From: Oscillospiraceae bacterium | Lineage (GTDB): Bacteria; Bacillota; Clostridia; Oscillospirales; Oscillospiraceae | Assembly: GCA_902774015.1 (NCBI GenBank) | Contig: CACYHB010000008.1 | Location: forward strand, 1-64,000 | Reading direction: 5' to 3' | Length of the DNA stretch: 64,000 bases | Shown here: piece by piece, positions 7,924 to 16,243 of the stretch | How the letters are laid out: the number at the start of each line of letters is the position of its first letter | Position numbering within the stretch: the first letter of the stretch is position 1 | The notes under the pieces: model-generated | Seen by the model: the letters and a program-made list of their open reading frames with translations, nothing else | Told to the model about the DNA's origin: nothing | Database searches by the model: none | Made by a program: the position numbers and the translations under genes

Positions 7924-8355
7924 ATGACGGAAGCTCTGATTCAAATTGTCACGGCCTTTCTCGGCTCTCTGGGCTTTGCCCTTCTCTTCGGCCTGCGCCG
8001 AAAATACGTGCTGCCCGCCGCCCTGGGCGGTATGCTCAGCTGGAGCGTCTATCTGCTGCTGAGCCGGCTTCTCGCCTCGCCCTTCCTCGCCTGTCTGGCC
8101 GCCTCCGCCTGCTCGGTCCTCTATGCCGAGCTGCTGGCCCGCCTTCTCCGTACGCCCGCGACCGTGTTCGTGATCCCGGCCGTGATCCCTCTGGTGCCCG
8201 GCAGCTCTCTGTACTACGCCATGAGCTGCGTGGTGCAGAAGGACCTGGCGACCGCTCGGGAATACGGCACCACGACGCTGGAATTCTCGCTGGCCATCGC
8301 CGCCGGCATGAGCTTCGTTCTGGCCTTCCGGGAGCTTCGCACCCGGAAGCAGTAA
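7924..8355 (+). CDS. Threonine/serine exporter, ThrE_2-domain subunit
   Basis: 143 residues with four to five transmembrane helices and the ThrE_2 (PF12821/DUF3815) motif VFVIPAVIPLVPGSSLYYAM in the middle. It completes the split exporter begun by the gene 13 bases upstream; fused versions exist in actinobacteria. AGGAGG precedes its ATG. Complex formation with the first subunit is known for the family and inferred here from adjacency. Confidence 0.85.
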   Translation: MTEALIQIVTAFLGSLGFALLFGLRRKYVLPAALGGMLSWSVYLLLSRLLASPFLACLAASACSVLYAELLARLLRTPATVFVIPAVIPLVPGSSLYYAMSCVVQKDLATAREYGTTTLEFSLAIAAGMSFVLAFRELRTRKQ

Positions 8356-8388
8356 GTATCAATACAATCCATTTGAAGGAGAACGGAT

Positions 8389-8631
8389 ATGCTTCTGAAT
8401 CTGACCAAGAAGTTCGGCAAACCCATCTGTGTGGCGCTCTATGCCGCCTTTGCCGCGCTGGCGGCGCGCAGAAAGCCCTGGCCGCTGCTGATCCTGCTCG
8501 GCCTTCACACGGGCGAGTATTTCCACGTCGGCCGGAAGATCGGCGAAGAGCACGGCCTGCATCCGCTGGAGGCGCTGTGCCAGTGTCTGGCCTTTGGCTT
8601 TACCTGGTGGCTCCCCCTCAAAAAAGGATAA
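8389..8631 (+). CDS. Small hypothetical membrane protein
   Basis: 80 residues with AAGGAGA upstream of ATG. One hydrophobic segment at about residues 12-26, a second at 30-42, a HTGEYFHVGRKIGEEHG polar loop and a third hydrophobic stretch ending in WWLPLKKG. Co-directional with the ThrE pair (33-base gap) and ends just before a strong terminator, so it is probably the last gene of that operon. I do not recognise a family. Confidence 0.6.
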   Translation: MLLNLTKKFGKPICVALYAAFAALAARRKPWPLLILLGLHTGEYFHVGRKIGEEHGLHPLEALCQCLAFGFTWWLPLKKG

Positions 8632-8640
8632 GGGTCATCG

Positions 8641-8683
8641 CGGAAAAAGCATCGGCAGGGTTTCCCTGCCGATGCTTTTTCCG
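8641..8683. terminator. Strong bidirectional terminator
   Basis: A 20-base perfect stem beginning CGGAAAAAGCATCGGCAGGG with a TTT loop between convergent operons. The A and T tracts inside the stem allow termination in both directions. Confidence 0.85.
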
Positions 8684-8688
8684 TGCAG

Positions 8689-8910
8689 TCAATAGATTTT
8701 GCGGATCTCGCCCGTGACGCCGTAGTTTCTGCGAAAGGTCTCCAGATCGTCCGCGTCCCGGATCAGCATGATCTCCCGGAGCTTTCCGCCCTCCCGCTCG
8801 CGCATGCAGGCCACCTGCTCCCCGGTACAGATGCTGCATCGGAGGACCGGCTCGAACTTCTCCGGCGGAAATTCGGGTACGCGCTCTTTTTTTCTTGAAA
8901 ACAGTCCCAT
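8689..8910 (-). CDS. Small hypothetical protein with CxxC pair
   Basis: 73 residues from ATG 8910 (GGAGG upstream on the minus strand; a longer in-frame version would begin inside the upstream gene). Begins MGLFSRKKERVPEFPPEKFE and contains CSICTGEQVAC and an acidic C-terminal half. Downstream of the deaminase by one base, so translationally coupled. The family is not recognised; the CxxC could bind zinc or be redox-active. Confidence 0.55.
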   Translation of the reverse strand: MGLFSRKKERVPEFPPEKFEPVLRCSICTGEQVACMREREGGKLREIMLIRDADDLETFRRNYGVTGEIRKIY

Positions 8911-8911
8911 T

Positions 8912-9868
8912 TTATGCCTCCTCCCAATCCATGGCGAACAGGCCGCCCGCGCCGCCCGTGTGCACAAAAAGCACCCGCTCGCCCGGCCGGAAGGTTCCCT
9001 CCCGCGCCATGGCGAGCAGCCCGCCGAAGGCTTTCCCGGTGTAGACCGGGTCGAGGAAAATGCCCTCCCGCGCGGCCATCAGGCGCACCGCGGCGTTCCC
9101 CTCTGCGGAGGGGATGGCGTAGCCGGGACCGCAGGCGTCCCGCAGACGGTAGTCACTGCTTGTTATGGCAAGCTCCGCTTCCAGCAGCGCCGCCGCCTCG
9201 CGCATCAGGCGGGGCGTGATCTCGTCAAAGGGATCCGTGTCCACCATCATACCGTGGACCGTCGTTCCCGGCAGGTAGAGTTTGGCCCCGAGAGCCAGAC
9301 CCGCCATGGTGCCGCCGCTGCCCTCGGCGCAGACGATGTGGTCAAAATGCTCTCCCTGCTCCGCGATTTCTCTTGCACACTCCACATAGCCCAGGCTTCC
9401 CAGCGCGTTGGAGCCGCCGCAGGGGATCTTGTAATAGGGCTTTCCCCGCGCTGCACCGATGCGGTCCATCTCGGCGTAGATGTCGGCGTAGTCGTCGGTG
9501 TCCATGAAAAGGACCTCGGTGCCCATGAGCTTTTCCAGCAGTTGATTGCCGCGGCAGGCGGTCACACCCCGTTTCTTCAGGATCAGCACCGGCTCCATGC
9601 CGAGCCGGTTGGCCGCCGCGGCGGTAAGCATGGCGTGGTTGGACTGGGCGCCGCCCGTGGTGAACACCAGCTCCGCCCCCTGCGCTTTCGCCTCCGCCAG
9701 CAGGAACTCCAGCTTGCGCAGCTTGTTGCCGCCGAGGCCGAGGCCGGTCAGATCGTCCCGCTTGATCCAGAGTTCGATCCCCAGCTGGCGGCTCAGGTTC
9801 TCCAGCTTCCGGACCGGTGTGGGAAAAATCCCCAGCGAGAGCCGGGGGAAATCGTTCGGCTGTTTCAT
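8912..9868 (-). CDS. PLP-dependent D-cysteine desulfhydrase / ACC-deaminase family protein
   Basis: 318 residues of the fold-type II tryptophan-synthase-beta superfamily. GGNKLRKLE near residue 50 supplies the PLP lysine, GGAQSNHAMLTAAAA is the conserved substrate/cofactor loop, and AEGSGGTMAGLALG is the phosphate-binding Gly loop. Such enzymes degrade D-cysteine or 1-aminocyclopropane-1-carboxylate to a keto acid and ammonia; bacterial members without plant association are more often D-cysteine desulfhydrases. ATG 9868 has GAGGAGG upstream. It follows the nitroreductase by 10 bases. Confidence 0.85.
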   Translation of the reverse strand: MKQPNDFPRLSLGIFPTPVRKLENLSRQLGIELWIKRDDLTGLGLGGNKLRKLEFLLAEAKAQGAELVFTTGGAQSNHAMLTAAAANRLGMEPVLILKKRGVTACRGNQLLEKLMGTEVLFMDTDDYADIYAEMDRIGAARGKPYYKIPCGGSNALGSLGYVECAREIAEQGEHFDHIVCAEGSGGTMAGLALGAKLYLPGTTVHGMMVDTDPFDEITPRLMREAAALLEAELAITSSDYRLRDACGPGYAIPSAEGNAAVRLMAAREGIFLDPVYTGKAFGGLLAMAREGTFRPGERVLFVHTGGAGGLFAMDWEEA

Positions 9869-9878
9869 CGGCTCCTCC

Positions 9879-10454
9879 TCAGACAAATCGCACGATGTCG
9901 CGGAAAGCGCGCTTCGGCACGTAATAGTCCCGATTCTCGTCCACATAGTAGTGAACGGCCCCGTTCTCCGGCAGCTCCACGATCGTGCTGCGGTGGGCAG
10001 GCTTTCCCAGTGCGATGGCCAGGCGGAGCGTGTCTTCCTCGGCGACGCCGAAGCGCTCCTTGATTTTCGGGATGTTGATGGCGCCCATCAGGCAGCTGCC
10101 CACCCCGCGGCTCCAGCAGCTGGTCACGATGGTGTTGACGGCGATGCCCACGTCCACATCGGAAAAAGCGCCGGCTTCCGGCGTCTTGATCACCAGGATG
10201 AAAGCCGTCGGCTGCTCGTCCTCTTTTGGCGTGCCGATCTCCGGCGGCAGGGCAGCGGCCCACTTGACCAGAGGCTGCATGTCCCGTACGGCTTCGGGAC
10301 TCGTGACCGCAACGTAGCGCAGCGACTGAGCGTTCCTGCCGCTGCTGGCAATACGGGCGTTCTCAAGCGCCTCACGGATCACACCCTCCGGGACCTCCTC
10401 CCGGGTAAAGCGGCGATACGTGCGGCAGCCGACGTACAATTCGTGCAGGTCCAT
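9879..10454 (-). CDS. Nitroreductase-family flavoprotein
   Basis: 191 residues with the nitroreductase fold: CRTYRRFTREEVPEGVIREA at the N-terminus with the FMN phosphate-contacting Arg pair, ASSGRNAQSLRY for FMN binding, GIAVNTIVTSCWSRGVGSCLMG in the core helix, and RLAIALGKP near the end. Likely an FMN-dependent NAD(P)H oxidoreductase of unknown substrate. ATG 10454 (GAAAGGAG upstream) is chosen over a longer low-complexity extension. First gene of a three-gene minus-strand operon and divergent from the feo operon. Confidence 0.85.
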   Translation of the reverse strand: MDLHELYVGCRTYRRFTREEVPEGVIREALENARIASSGRNAQSLRYVAVTSPEAVRDMQPLVKWAAALPPEIGTPKEDEQPTAFILVIKTPEAGAFSDVDVGIAVNTIVTSCWSRGVGSCLMGAINIPKIKERFGVAEEDTLRLAIALGKPAHRSTIVELPENGAVHYYVDENRDYYVPKRAFRDIVRFV

Positions 10455-10576
10455 GTTGCGCTCCTTTCTTTCCGGTGCGTGTTTATGTCTGACATTTATA
10501 TTATATGATTCTCCGCCTGTTTGCAAGGGATTCCCGCGGCCGCTTCGGTGCGCGGGAACATTTTTGGTTTTTGCTA

Positions 10577-10608
10577 TTGACAAATCCGGTTAGTTATATT
10601 AAACTAAC
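10577..10608 (+). promoter_or_regulatory. feo promoter with palindromic operator
   Basis: TTGACA at 10577-10582, then TAAACT at 10600-10605 with a 17-base spacer. Overlying the spacer and -10 box is the palindrome GTTAGTTATATTAAACTAAC (10589-10608, seven paired bases per arm). GTTAG and CTAAC half-sites recur downstream (AAGTTAG, TTCTAACC). DtxR/IdeR and Fur boxes share this TTAG...CTAA character, so iron repression is the natural inference. Confidence 0.6.
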
Positions 10609-10698
10609 TAAAGTTAGAAGAGACTAATGTCCGCCTTTCCTTTTTTTGCAGCGGAGTTAGCACTTTCTAACCGAGAGAAGAAGTGGGAGGAAAGACAT

Positions 10699-10911
10699 AT
10701 GATGCCTCTGCTGCTGGCGGACGCCGGCGAAGAAGTCATGATCAAAAGGGTCGGGGGCAGCCCCGAGATGAAAAAGCACCTGGAGGATATGGGCTTCGTC
10801 GCGGGCGGAAGCGTGACCGTCATTTCCGACATCAACGGCAACCTGATCGTGAACGTGAAGGACTCCCGGGTTGCGATCAGCCGTGAGATGGCTGGAAAAA
10901 TCATGGTATGA
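10699..10911 (+). CDS. feoA: FeoA-family protein (first copy)
   Basis: 70 residues forming a single SH3-like FeoA domain: the HLEDMGFVAGGSVTVISD turn followed by VNVKDSRVAISREMAGKIMV is the family core. FeoA proteins bind the cytoplasmic side of FeoB and modulate Fe2+ uptake. ATG 10699 with GGGAGGA upstream; a longer frame from 10627 would begin inside the promoter leader. First gene of feoA-feoA-feoB. Confidence 0.88.
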   Translation: MMPLLLADAGEEVMIKRVGGSPEMKKHLEDMGFVAGGSVTVISDINGNLIVNVKDSRVAISREMAGKIMV

Positions 10912-10940
10912 CAAAATAACATAAAAGGAGAGAGGACAGC

Positions 10941-11162
10941 ATGTACACGTTGAAACAGGCAAACATCGGCGATACGGTTAAGGTCGTCAAACTCCATGGC
11001 GAGGGCGCCGTCAAGCGCCGCATCATGGACATGGGCATCACCAAGGGCGTGGAGGTCTACGTGCGCAAGGTAGCGCCCCTGGGCGACCCCATCGAGGTCA
11101 CCGTGCGCGGCTATGAGCTGAGCCTGCGCAAGGCCGACGCCGACATGATCGAAGTCGAGTGA
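10941..11162 (+). CDS. feoA: FeoA-family protein (second copy)
   Basis: 73 residues: the FeoA domain with RRIMDMGITKGVEVYVRKVA, then DPIEVTVRGYELSLRKADAD, the more canonical of the two copies. Preceded by AAAGGAGAGAGG and located 29 bases after the first feoA. Two unlike FeoA domains upstream of feoB are common in Clostridia and may act as non-equivalent partners of FeoB. Confidence 0.9.
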   Translation: MYTLKQANIGDTVKVVKLHGEGAVKRRIMDMGITKGVEVYVRKVAPLGDPIEVTVRGYELSLRKADADMIEVE

Positions 11163-11201
11163 TCCCTGCGAAGAGAGCAAAGGACGTAAAGGAGAAATGT
11201 C

Positions 11202-13466
11202 ATGGACAAACAGATCAAAATCGCGCTTGCCGGCAACCCCAACTGCGGCAAGACCACCCTGTTCAACGCCCTGACCGGTTCCAACCAGTTCGTTGGCAAC
11301 TGGCCCGGCGTCACCGTGGAGAAGAAGGAGGGCAAGCTCAAGAACCACAAGGACGTGGTTATCACGGATCTGCCCGGCATCTATTCCCTCTCCCCCTACA
11401 CGCTGGAGGAGGTCGTGGCCCGGAATTACCTGATCGACGAGCGGCCCGACGTGATCCTCAACATCGTGGACGGCACCAACCTGGAGCGCAACCTCTATCT
11501 GACCACGCAGCTGGTGGAGATCGGCATTCCGGTGGTCGTGGCGCTGAACATGATGGACATCGTCAAGAAAAAGGGCGACAGGATCAACACCAAGGAGCTG
11601 GCCCGCCAGCTGGGCTGCACCGTGGTCGAGATCTCCGCGCTGAAGGGCAACGGCACAGAAGAGGCCGCCGAGGCCGCCATCAAGGCCGCGTCCGGCGCCC
11701 GCACCATCCCCCAGCACAGCTTCTCCGGCGTGGTGGAGCACGCGCTGGCCCACATCGAAGAGGTCAGCGTGCACAATCTCCCCGAGGAGCAGCAGCGCTG
11801 GTACGCCATCAAGATCTTCGAGCGGGACGACAAGGTGCTCGAGAAGCTGAACATCGCCCCCGCCACCCTGCAGCACATTGAAAACGATATCCAGGCCGCC
11901 GAAGGCGAGCTGGACGACGACGCCGAGAGTATCATCACCAACGAGCGCTACGTCTATATTGCCTCCGTCATCAAGGCCTGTGTCAAGAAAGCCCAGAAAG
12001 GCAATCTGAGCACCTCCGACAAGATCGACAAAGTGGTCACCAACCGCATCCTTGGTCTGCCCATCTTTGCCGCCGTCATGTTCCTGGTCTACTGGATCGC
12101 CATGGGCCCCTTCGGCTCTTTCCTGACCGACTGGACCAACGACGTGCTGGGCGGCGAGTGGCTGGAGGGCGGCACACGCGCCCTGCTGGAAAGCTGGAAT
12201 GTTGCCGAGTGGCTGGTCGGACTGGTTTCTGACGGTATTTTCCACGGCGTGGGCGCGGTGCTGGGCTTCGTTCCCCAGATGCTGGTGCTGTTCCTGCTGC
12301 TGTGCATCCTGGAGGACTGCGGCTACATGGCCCGTATCGCCTTCATCATGGACCGTATTTTCCGCCGCTTCGGTCTGAGCGGCAAGAGCTTCATCCCCAT
12401 GCTGGTGGGCATGGGCTGCGGCGTGCCGGGCGTCATGGCCTCCCGCACCATCGAGAACGAGCGTGACCGCCGTATGACCATCATGACCACCACCTTCATC
12501 CCCTGCGGCGCCAAGATGCCCATCATCGGCCTGATCGCGGGCGCCCTCTTCGGCGGCAGCGGTCTCGTGGCCACCTCCGCCTACTTCATCGGCATTGCCG
12601 CCATCGTCGTCTCCGGCATCATGCTCAAGAAGACGAAGATGTTCGCGGGCGACCCCGCCCCCTTCGTCATGGAGCTGCCCGCCTACCATGTGCCCTCCGT
12701 GGGGAACGTCCTGCGCGGCACCTGGGAGCGCGGCTGGTCCTTCATCAAGAAGGCCGGCACCGTGATTCTGCTCTCCTCCATCGTGATCTGGTTCCTCTCC
12801 AGCTTCGGCACCGTCAACGGCAAGTTCGGCATGGTGGACGATCTCTTCGAGGATGAAGACCTGGTCACCGGGGAATACGTCTCCGCTCTGGCAGACAAGA
12901 TGGGCATCCCCGAGGACGAGGTCGCGCCCATGGACGACTCCATCCTGGCCGCCGCGGGCAGCTTCGTCTCCCCCGTGTTCAAGCCCCTGGGCTTCGGCTC
13001 CTGGAAGCCGACCGTCGCCACCGTGACGGGCCTTGTGGCAAAAGAAGAGGTTGTCGGCACCTTCGGCGTGCTGTATAATTACGACGATGAGGACGGCGAG
13101 GCCGAGCTGAGCGAAGAGGGCGACGAGATCTGGGATAAGGTCGCGGCCGACTTCAACAAGTTCTCCGGCGGCCACGGCAAGCTCGCGGCATACGCTTTCA
13201 TGATCTTCAACCTGCTCTGCGCTCCCTGCTTTGCGGCCATCGGCGCCATCAAGCGCGAGATGAACAACCGCAAGTGGACCTGGTTTGCCATCGGCTATCA
13301 GTGCCTCTTCGCCTATGTGGTGGCCCTGATCGTCTACCAGCTGGGCGGCCTGTTCGTGGGCAATCTCAGCGCTCTGGGCCTGATCGTGGCGCTTGCGCTG
13401 CTGGGCCTCGTGTGCTGGCAGCTCTTGAAGCCCTACAAGGAAGCCACCAAGCTCGAAGTCAAGTAA
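11202..13466 (+). CDS. feoB: Ferrous iron transporter FeoB
   Basis: 754 residues. The N-terminal GTPase has G1 GNPNCGKTT (about residue 10), the G2 region GNWPGVTVEKKEG, G3 DLPGIYSL and G4 NMMD. The membrane part (from about 280) has the paired gate/core motifs MLVGMGCGVPG and the FIPCGAKMPI segment, then about eight helices. FeoB takes up Fe2+ across the cytoplasmic membrane with nucleotide hydrolysis in the G domain. Last large gene of the feo operon, followed by the small Cys-rich FeoB-associated protein. Confidence 0.96.
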   Translation: MDKQIKIALAGNPNCGKTTLFNALTGSNQFVGNWPGVTVEKKEGKLKNHKDVVITDLPGIYSLSPYTLEEVVARNYLIDERPDVILNIVDGTNLERNLYLTTQLVEIGIPVVVALNMMDIVKKKGDRINTKELARQLGCTVVEISALKGNGTEEAAEAAIKAASGARTIPQHSFSGVVEHALAHIEEVSVHNLPEEQQRWYAIKIFERDDKVLEKLNIAPATLQHIENDIQAAEGELDDDAESIITNERYVYIASVIKACVKKAQKGNLSTSDKIDKVVTNRILGLPIFAAVMFLVYWIAMGPFGSFLTDWTNDVLGGEWLEGGTRALLESWNVAEWLVGLVSDGIFHGVGAVLGFVPQMLVLFLLLCILEDCGYMARIAFIMDRIFRRFGLSGKSFIPMLVGMGCGVPGVMASRTIENERDRRMTIMTTTFIPCGAKMPIIGLIAGALFGGSGLVATSAYFIGIAAIVVSGIMLKKTKMFAGDPAPFVMELPAYHVPSVGNVLRGTWERGWSFIKKAGTVILLSSIVIWFLSSFGTVNGKFGMVDDLFEDEDLVTGEYVSALADKMGIPEDEVAPMDDSILAAAGSFVSPVFKPLGFGSWKPTVATVTGLVAKEEVVGTFGVLYNYDDEDGEAELSEEGDEIWDKVAADFNKFSGGHGKLAAYAFMIFNLLCAPCFAAIGAIKREMNNRKWTWFAIGYQCLFAYVVALIVYQLGGLFVGNLSALGLIVALALLGLVCWQLLKPYKEATKLEVK

Positions 13467-13476
13467 TCGCATCGTA

Positions 13477-13508
13477 CCCGTGCAGGCCGCTGCGGCGGCC
13501 TGCACGGG
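13477..13508 (+). promoter_or_regulatory. Intra-operon hairpin after feoB
   Basis: A 14-base perfect stem beginning CCCGTGCAGGCCGC with loop TGCG and no T-run, lying between feoB and the Cys-rich peptide. Without a poly-U tail it is more likely an mRNA-stabilising or processing structure than a terminator. Confidence 0.5.
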
Positions 13509-13530
13509 AGAACAAAAAGGAGGGACGGAA

Positions 13531-13722
13531 ATGCTCGCCTGGCTCACGGCAAACATCGCAAACATCGTGGTCATCGTAATCCTTGTCGCCGTCGTGACGC
13601 TGGTGATCCGCGGCATGATCCGGGACCGGAAGGCCGGCAAGTCCTCCTGCGGCGGCAGCTGCGCATCCTGCGGTGCCTGCGGCTCCTGCGGCGGCTGCAC
13701 GCCGGCAGCGAAGAAACCATAA
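13531..13722 (+). CDS. FeoB-associated Cys-rich membrane protein
   Basis: 63 residues: one transmembrane helix (about 8-28, ANIVVIVILVAVVTLVI), a basic stretch RGMIRDRKAGK, then a tail with the repeated pattern CGGSCASCGACGSCGGC holding six cysteines. This matches the FeoB-associated Cys-rich family (PF12669), always found after feoB and possibly an iron relay or chaperone. ATG 13531 has AAGGAGG upstream. Confidence 0.88.
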   Translation: MLAWLTANIANIVVIVILVAVVTLVIRGMIRDRKAGKSSCGGSCASCGACGSCGGCTPAAKKP

Positions 13723-13729
13723 ACAAGAG

Positions 13730-13762
13730 GGGCTGTGAAATAGTTTTTCACAGCCCTGTTTC
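13730..13762 (+). terminator. Terminator of the feo operon
   Basis: GGGCTGTGAAA (13730-13740) pairs with TTTCACAGCCC, followed by TGTTTCT. The next gene starts 17 bases later. Confidence 0.7.
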
Positions 13763-13778
13763 TGCAAGGAGTATTCAA

Positions 13779-14030
13779 ATGATCGAAACCAGAGTCAAAG
13801 TGGACGGTATGATGTGCGGCATGTGCGAGGCGCATATCAACGACGCGGTACGCAGGGCGCTTCCCGTGAAAAAGGTCAGCTCCTCCCACAGCAGGGGCGA
13901 GACTGTGATCCTCTCCGGGGATGCGCCGGACGAGCAGGTCCTCCGGGATGTGATCGGCGCCGCCGGCTACGAGGTGAAGTCCGTTTCCAGCGCCCCGCAT
14001 CGGAAAAAGGGCTTTCTCGGCCTGTTCTGA
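13779..14030 (+). CDS. Heavy-metal-associated (HMA) domain protein
   Basis: 83 residues. The first 65 form an HMA ferredoxin-like domain with the metal site GMMCGMCEAH (CxxC at about 14-17), then DAVRRALPVKKVS and GYEVKSV. The tail HRKKGFLGLF is basic. CxxC HMA proteins bind Cu(I) or other soft metals and pass them to P-type ATPases. It sits beyond the feo terminator, with the copA operon about 3 kb away. AAGGAG precedes ATG. Confidence 0.8.
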   Translation: MIETRVKVDGMMCGMCEAHINDAVRRALPVKKVSSSHSRGETVILSGDAPDEQVLRDVIGAAGYEVKSVSSAPHRKKGFLGLF

Positions 14031-14076
14031 CTGCACCGCATATCCGGCGGATCGGACGCACGCCGTACATTCCATG

Positions 14077-14112
14077 AAAAAACGGGAACTTCTTCGGAAG
14101 TTCCCGTTTTTT
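14077..14112. terminator. Bidirectional terminator
   Basis: A 16-base stem AAAAAACGGGAACTTC with a UUCG-type tetraloop between convergent genes; its right edge touches the stop codon of the methyltransferase. Confidence 0.85.
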
Positions 14113-15263
14113 CAGTCGTCCTTTTCCAGCTCCAGCAGGGTCTGGCGGAAACCGTAGCGTTCGGCAAGTTCAAAGGCGGCCGTTCTTCCGGTCCTGCTCT
14201 TTTTGCCGGTGTAGCGCGCACGGATCATGATGTTTTTGGGGGTGCTGTCGAAGTCCGTGAATTCGATCAGGTCCACCGTGTAGCCCCGATCCTCCAGGAT
14301 CTGCGCCCGGATGGAATCGGTCAGCAGGGCGGCCATCCGCTCCCGGACGATCCCGTGGCGCAGAAAGACGTCCAGCTCGCCGCCCTTGTGCATCGTGGCG
14401 TTGATCTCATGCTGGCAGCAGGGGACGGAGAAGATGCGCTTTGCGCCCTTCTCAATGGCGTAGTGCAGGGCATAGTCGGTGGCGGTGTCGCAGGCGTGCA
14501 GCGTCACCACCATGTCCACCTTTTCGCCGTAGAGCACGTCCTTCGACACGTCCGCGTGCACGAAGCGCAGACCGTCATAGCCGTACTTTTCGGCGATGGC
14601 GTTGCAGTGTTCGACTACGTCCGCCTTCAGGTCATAGCCGATGATCTTAACGTCCATCCGTCTGCGGACGGCGAAATAGTAGTACAGGATAAAGGTCAGA
14701 TAGCTCTTGCCGCAGCCGAAGTCCAGGATGGTGATGGCTTTCTCGTCGCTGTCGGTGAAGGCCTGGTCGATCAGCTCCACGAAGCGGTTGATCTGCCGGT
14801 ATTTGTCATAGCGGGCCTTGACGATCCGGTAGTCCGGCGTAAAGACGCCCAGATCCACCAGCGCCGGGATGGCCTCACCCTCGCGCAGGAGATACTGCTT
14901 TTCCCTGTCGTGGCCCTGGGCCGCCGCAGGGCGGGGGACCGCCGCGCCGCCGCTTTTCTTATACAGTCCGTTCTGCCGCAGGCTGTACTGGGCGGCGCTT
15001 TCCTCCGTCACGATCAGCGCCTGGCGGTAACGCCCGTCCAGCTCGTCGGCACAGAGCTGCAGCAGGGCCTCGCCCTCCAGATTCTGATGGAAGGCCTGGG
15101 CGCCGCGCTGCCGTTCGATCTGAAAGAGGCGCTGCCCCTTGTGCTGCAGGGGGCGGACGGTGAGCTTCTGCTCGGCGCTTTTGTCCAGAGGCTGGCTGAA
15201 AACGGCCTTGGAGAGCCTGTCCAGCGCGGCGGAGAGCTCGTTCGTGAGATTCTTTTCTTTCAT
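14112..15263 (-). CDS. SAM-dependent class I methyltransferase
   Basis: 383 residues. The N-terminal 170 are a helical/beta domain without an obvious family; the C-terminal half has the SAM-binding motif I LDFGCGKSYLTF, motif II with acidic residue VKIIGYDLK, then VVTLHACDTATDYAL and SVPCCQHEINATMH, matching the methyltransferase family PF13679. The conserved HxCDTAT and PCCQHE motifs suggest a nucleic-acid or protein substrate, not identifiable here. Starts 3 bases after rsmI, so probably co-translated. Confidence 0.78.
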   Translation of the reverse strand: MKEKNLTNELSAALDRLSKAVFSQPLDKSAEQKLTVRPLQHKGQRLFQIERQRGAQAFHQNLEGEALLQLCADELDGRYRQALIVTEESAAQYSLRQNGLYKKSGGAAVPRPAAAQGHDREKQYLLREGEAIPALVDLGVFTPDYRIVKARYDKYRQINRFVELIDQAFTDSDEKAITILDFGCGKSYLTFILYYYFAVRRRMDVKIIGYDLKADVVEHCNAIAEKYGYDGLRFVHADVSKDVLYGEKVDMVVTLHACDTATDYALHYAIEKGAKRIFSVPCCQHEINATMHKGGELDVFLRHGIVRERMAALLTDSIRAQILEDRGYTVDLIEFTDFDSTPKNIMIRARYTGKKSRTGRTAAFELAERYGFRQTLLELEKDD

Positions 15264-15266
15264 AGC

Positions 15267-16142
15267 TTATTGGAACAGGTTCTTGAGCCGCAGGGCGGCG
15301 GCCTTGAGCTCGTTTTTGCTGTAGGAGTTGTTCTCGTCGGCCAGCACGGCGGCTACGGCCTCTTTCCCGCTCAGACCCCCGGCCACCATCGCGTCCACCA
15401 GCATGGCCTCGGGCGAGACGGTGTGTTCCACCTTGTTGAACACGTACTCGGGCATGACCTCCAGCACGACGGCATACTCGCCCTTGTCGTAATTGCCCTT
15501 GGCGAGAAGCTGCTCCTTGACCTCCGCGGGCGTGCCGCGAAAGCTCATCTCATGGAGCTTGGTCATGTCGTTGCACAGGCAGAGGCGCACCCCGGCCTCG
15601 GAGGCGATGAAGAAGTCCACCAGATCCATGATGCGCTTGGGGGACTCATAGAGCGCGAAGGTGCGCGTGTCGCCCCGGCGCAGCCTCTCCAGCAGCTTTC
15701 GCCTCTCGGCGTTCTCCCGGGGGAAGAAGCCGGTAAAGGTGAAGGAGCTCAGGTCGAAGCCGGAGATGGCCAGGGCGTTCACGGCGGCGCAGCAGCCGGG
15801 GATGCCGACCACGCGGATGCCCTCTTCCACGGCGGCCTTGATGAGCTCGTTGCCCGGGTCGGAGATGCAGGGCGTGCCCGCGTCGGTGATGACCGCCACG
15901 CTCCTGCCCGCTTTCATCTCGTTGATGAAGAATTTAGCCTTGCCGTACTCGTTGAACTTGTGGTTGGACACCAGCTTGTTCTTGATGCCGAGCTTGTTCA
16001 GGAGCACCATGGAGCGGCGCGTATCTTCCGCTGCGATGATGTCCGCCTCCGTCAGGATCTGCATGCCCCGGGGGGACATGTCCCGGGAGTTGCCGATGGG
16101 CGTGGCGACGATATATAAGGTTCCGGCAGTGATTTCGTCCAT
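15267..16142 (-). CDS. rsmI: 16S rRNA (cytidine-1402-2'-O)-methyltransferase RsmI
   Basis: 291 residues of the tetrapyrrole-methylase superfamily. Diagnostic segments are GTLYIVATPIGNSRDMS at the N-terminus, IAAEDTRRSMVLLN, SNHKFNE, VAVITDAGTPCISDPG (SAM site) and FFPRENAERRK. RsmI methylates the 2'-OH of C1402 in the ribosomal decoding centre. First of a two-gene operon with the downstream methyltransferase. Confidence 0.95.
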   Translation of the reverse strand: MDEITAGTLYIVATPIGNSRDMSPRGMQILTEADIIAAEDTRRSMVLLNKLGIKNKLVSNHKFNEYGKAKFFINEMKAGRSVAVITDAGTPCISDPGNELIKAAVEEGIRVVGIPGCCAAVNALAISGFDLSSFTFTGFFPRENAERRKLLERLRRGDTRTFALYESPKRIMDLVDFFIASEAGVRLCLCNDMTKLHEMSFRGTPAEVKEQLLAKGNYDKGEYAVVLEVMPEYVFNKVEHTVSPEAMLVDAMVAGGLSGKEAVAAVLADENNSYSKNELKAAALRLKNLFQ

Positions 16143-16208
16143 AAGAGCCTCCGTGCATCTATTCGGTCTGAATAAGCATTATATCGGATAAACTGCTTTC
16201 TGACAATA

Positions 16209-16235
16209 AAAAACGGAGGCGGCGCCTCCGTTTTT
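16209..16235. terminator. Bidirectional terminator
   Basis: AAAAACGGAGGC and GCCTCCGTTTTT with a 3-base GGC loop. It lies 8 bases beyond the stop of the 78-residue zinc-ribbon gene. Confidence 0.8.
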
Positions 16236-16243
16236 CGGCCGTT

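Noticed and set aside
11159-11881. 240-codon plus-strand frame overlapping feoB
   Set aside because: Out-of-frame shadow inside the FeoB GTPase domain.
10614-14075. 1153-codon minus-strand open frame over the feo operon
   Set aside because: Opposite feoA, feoB and the HMA gene, all clearly recognised; low-complexity translation.
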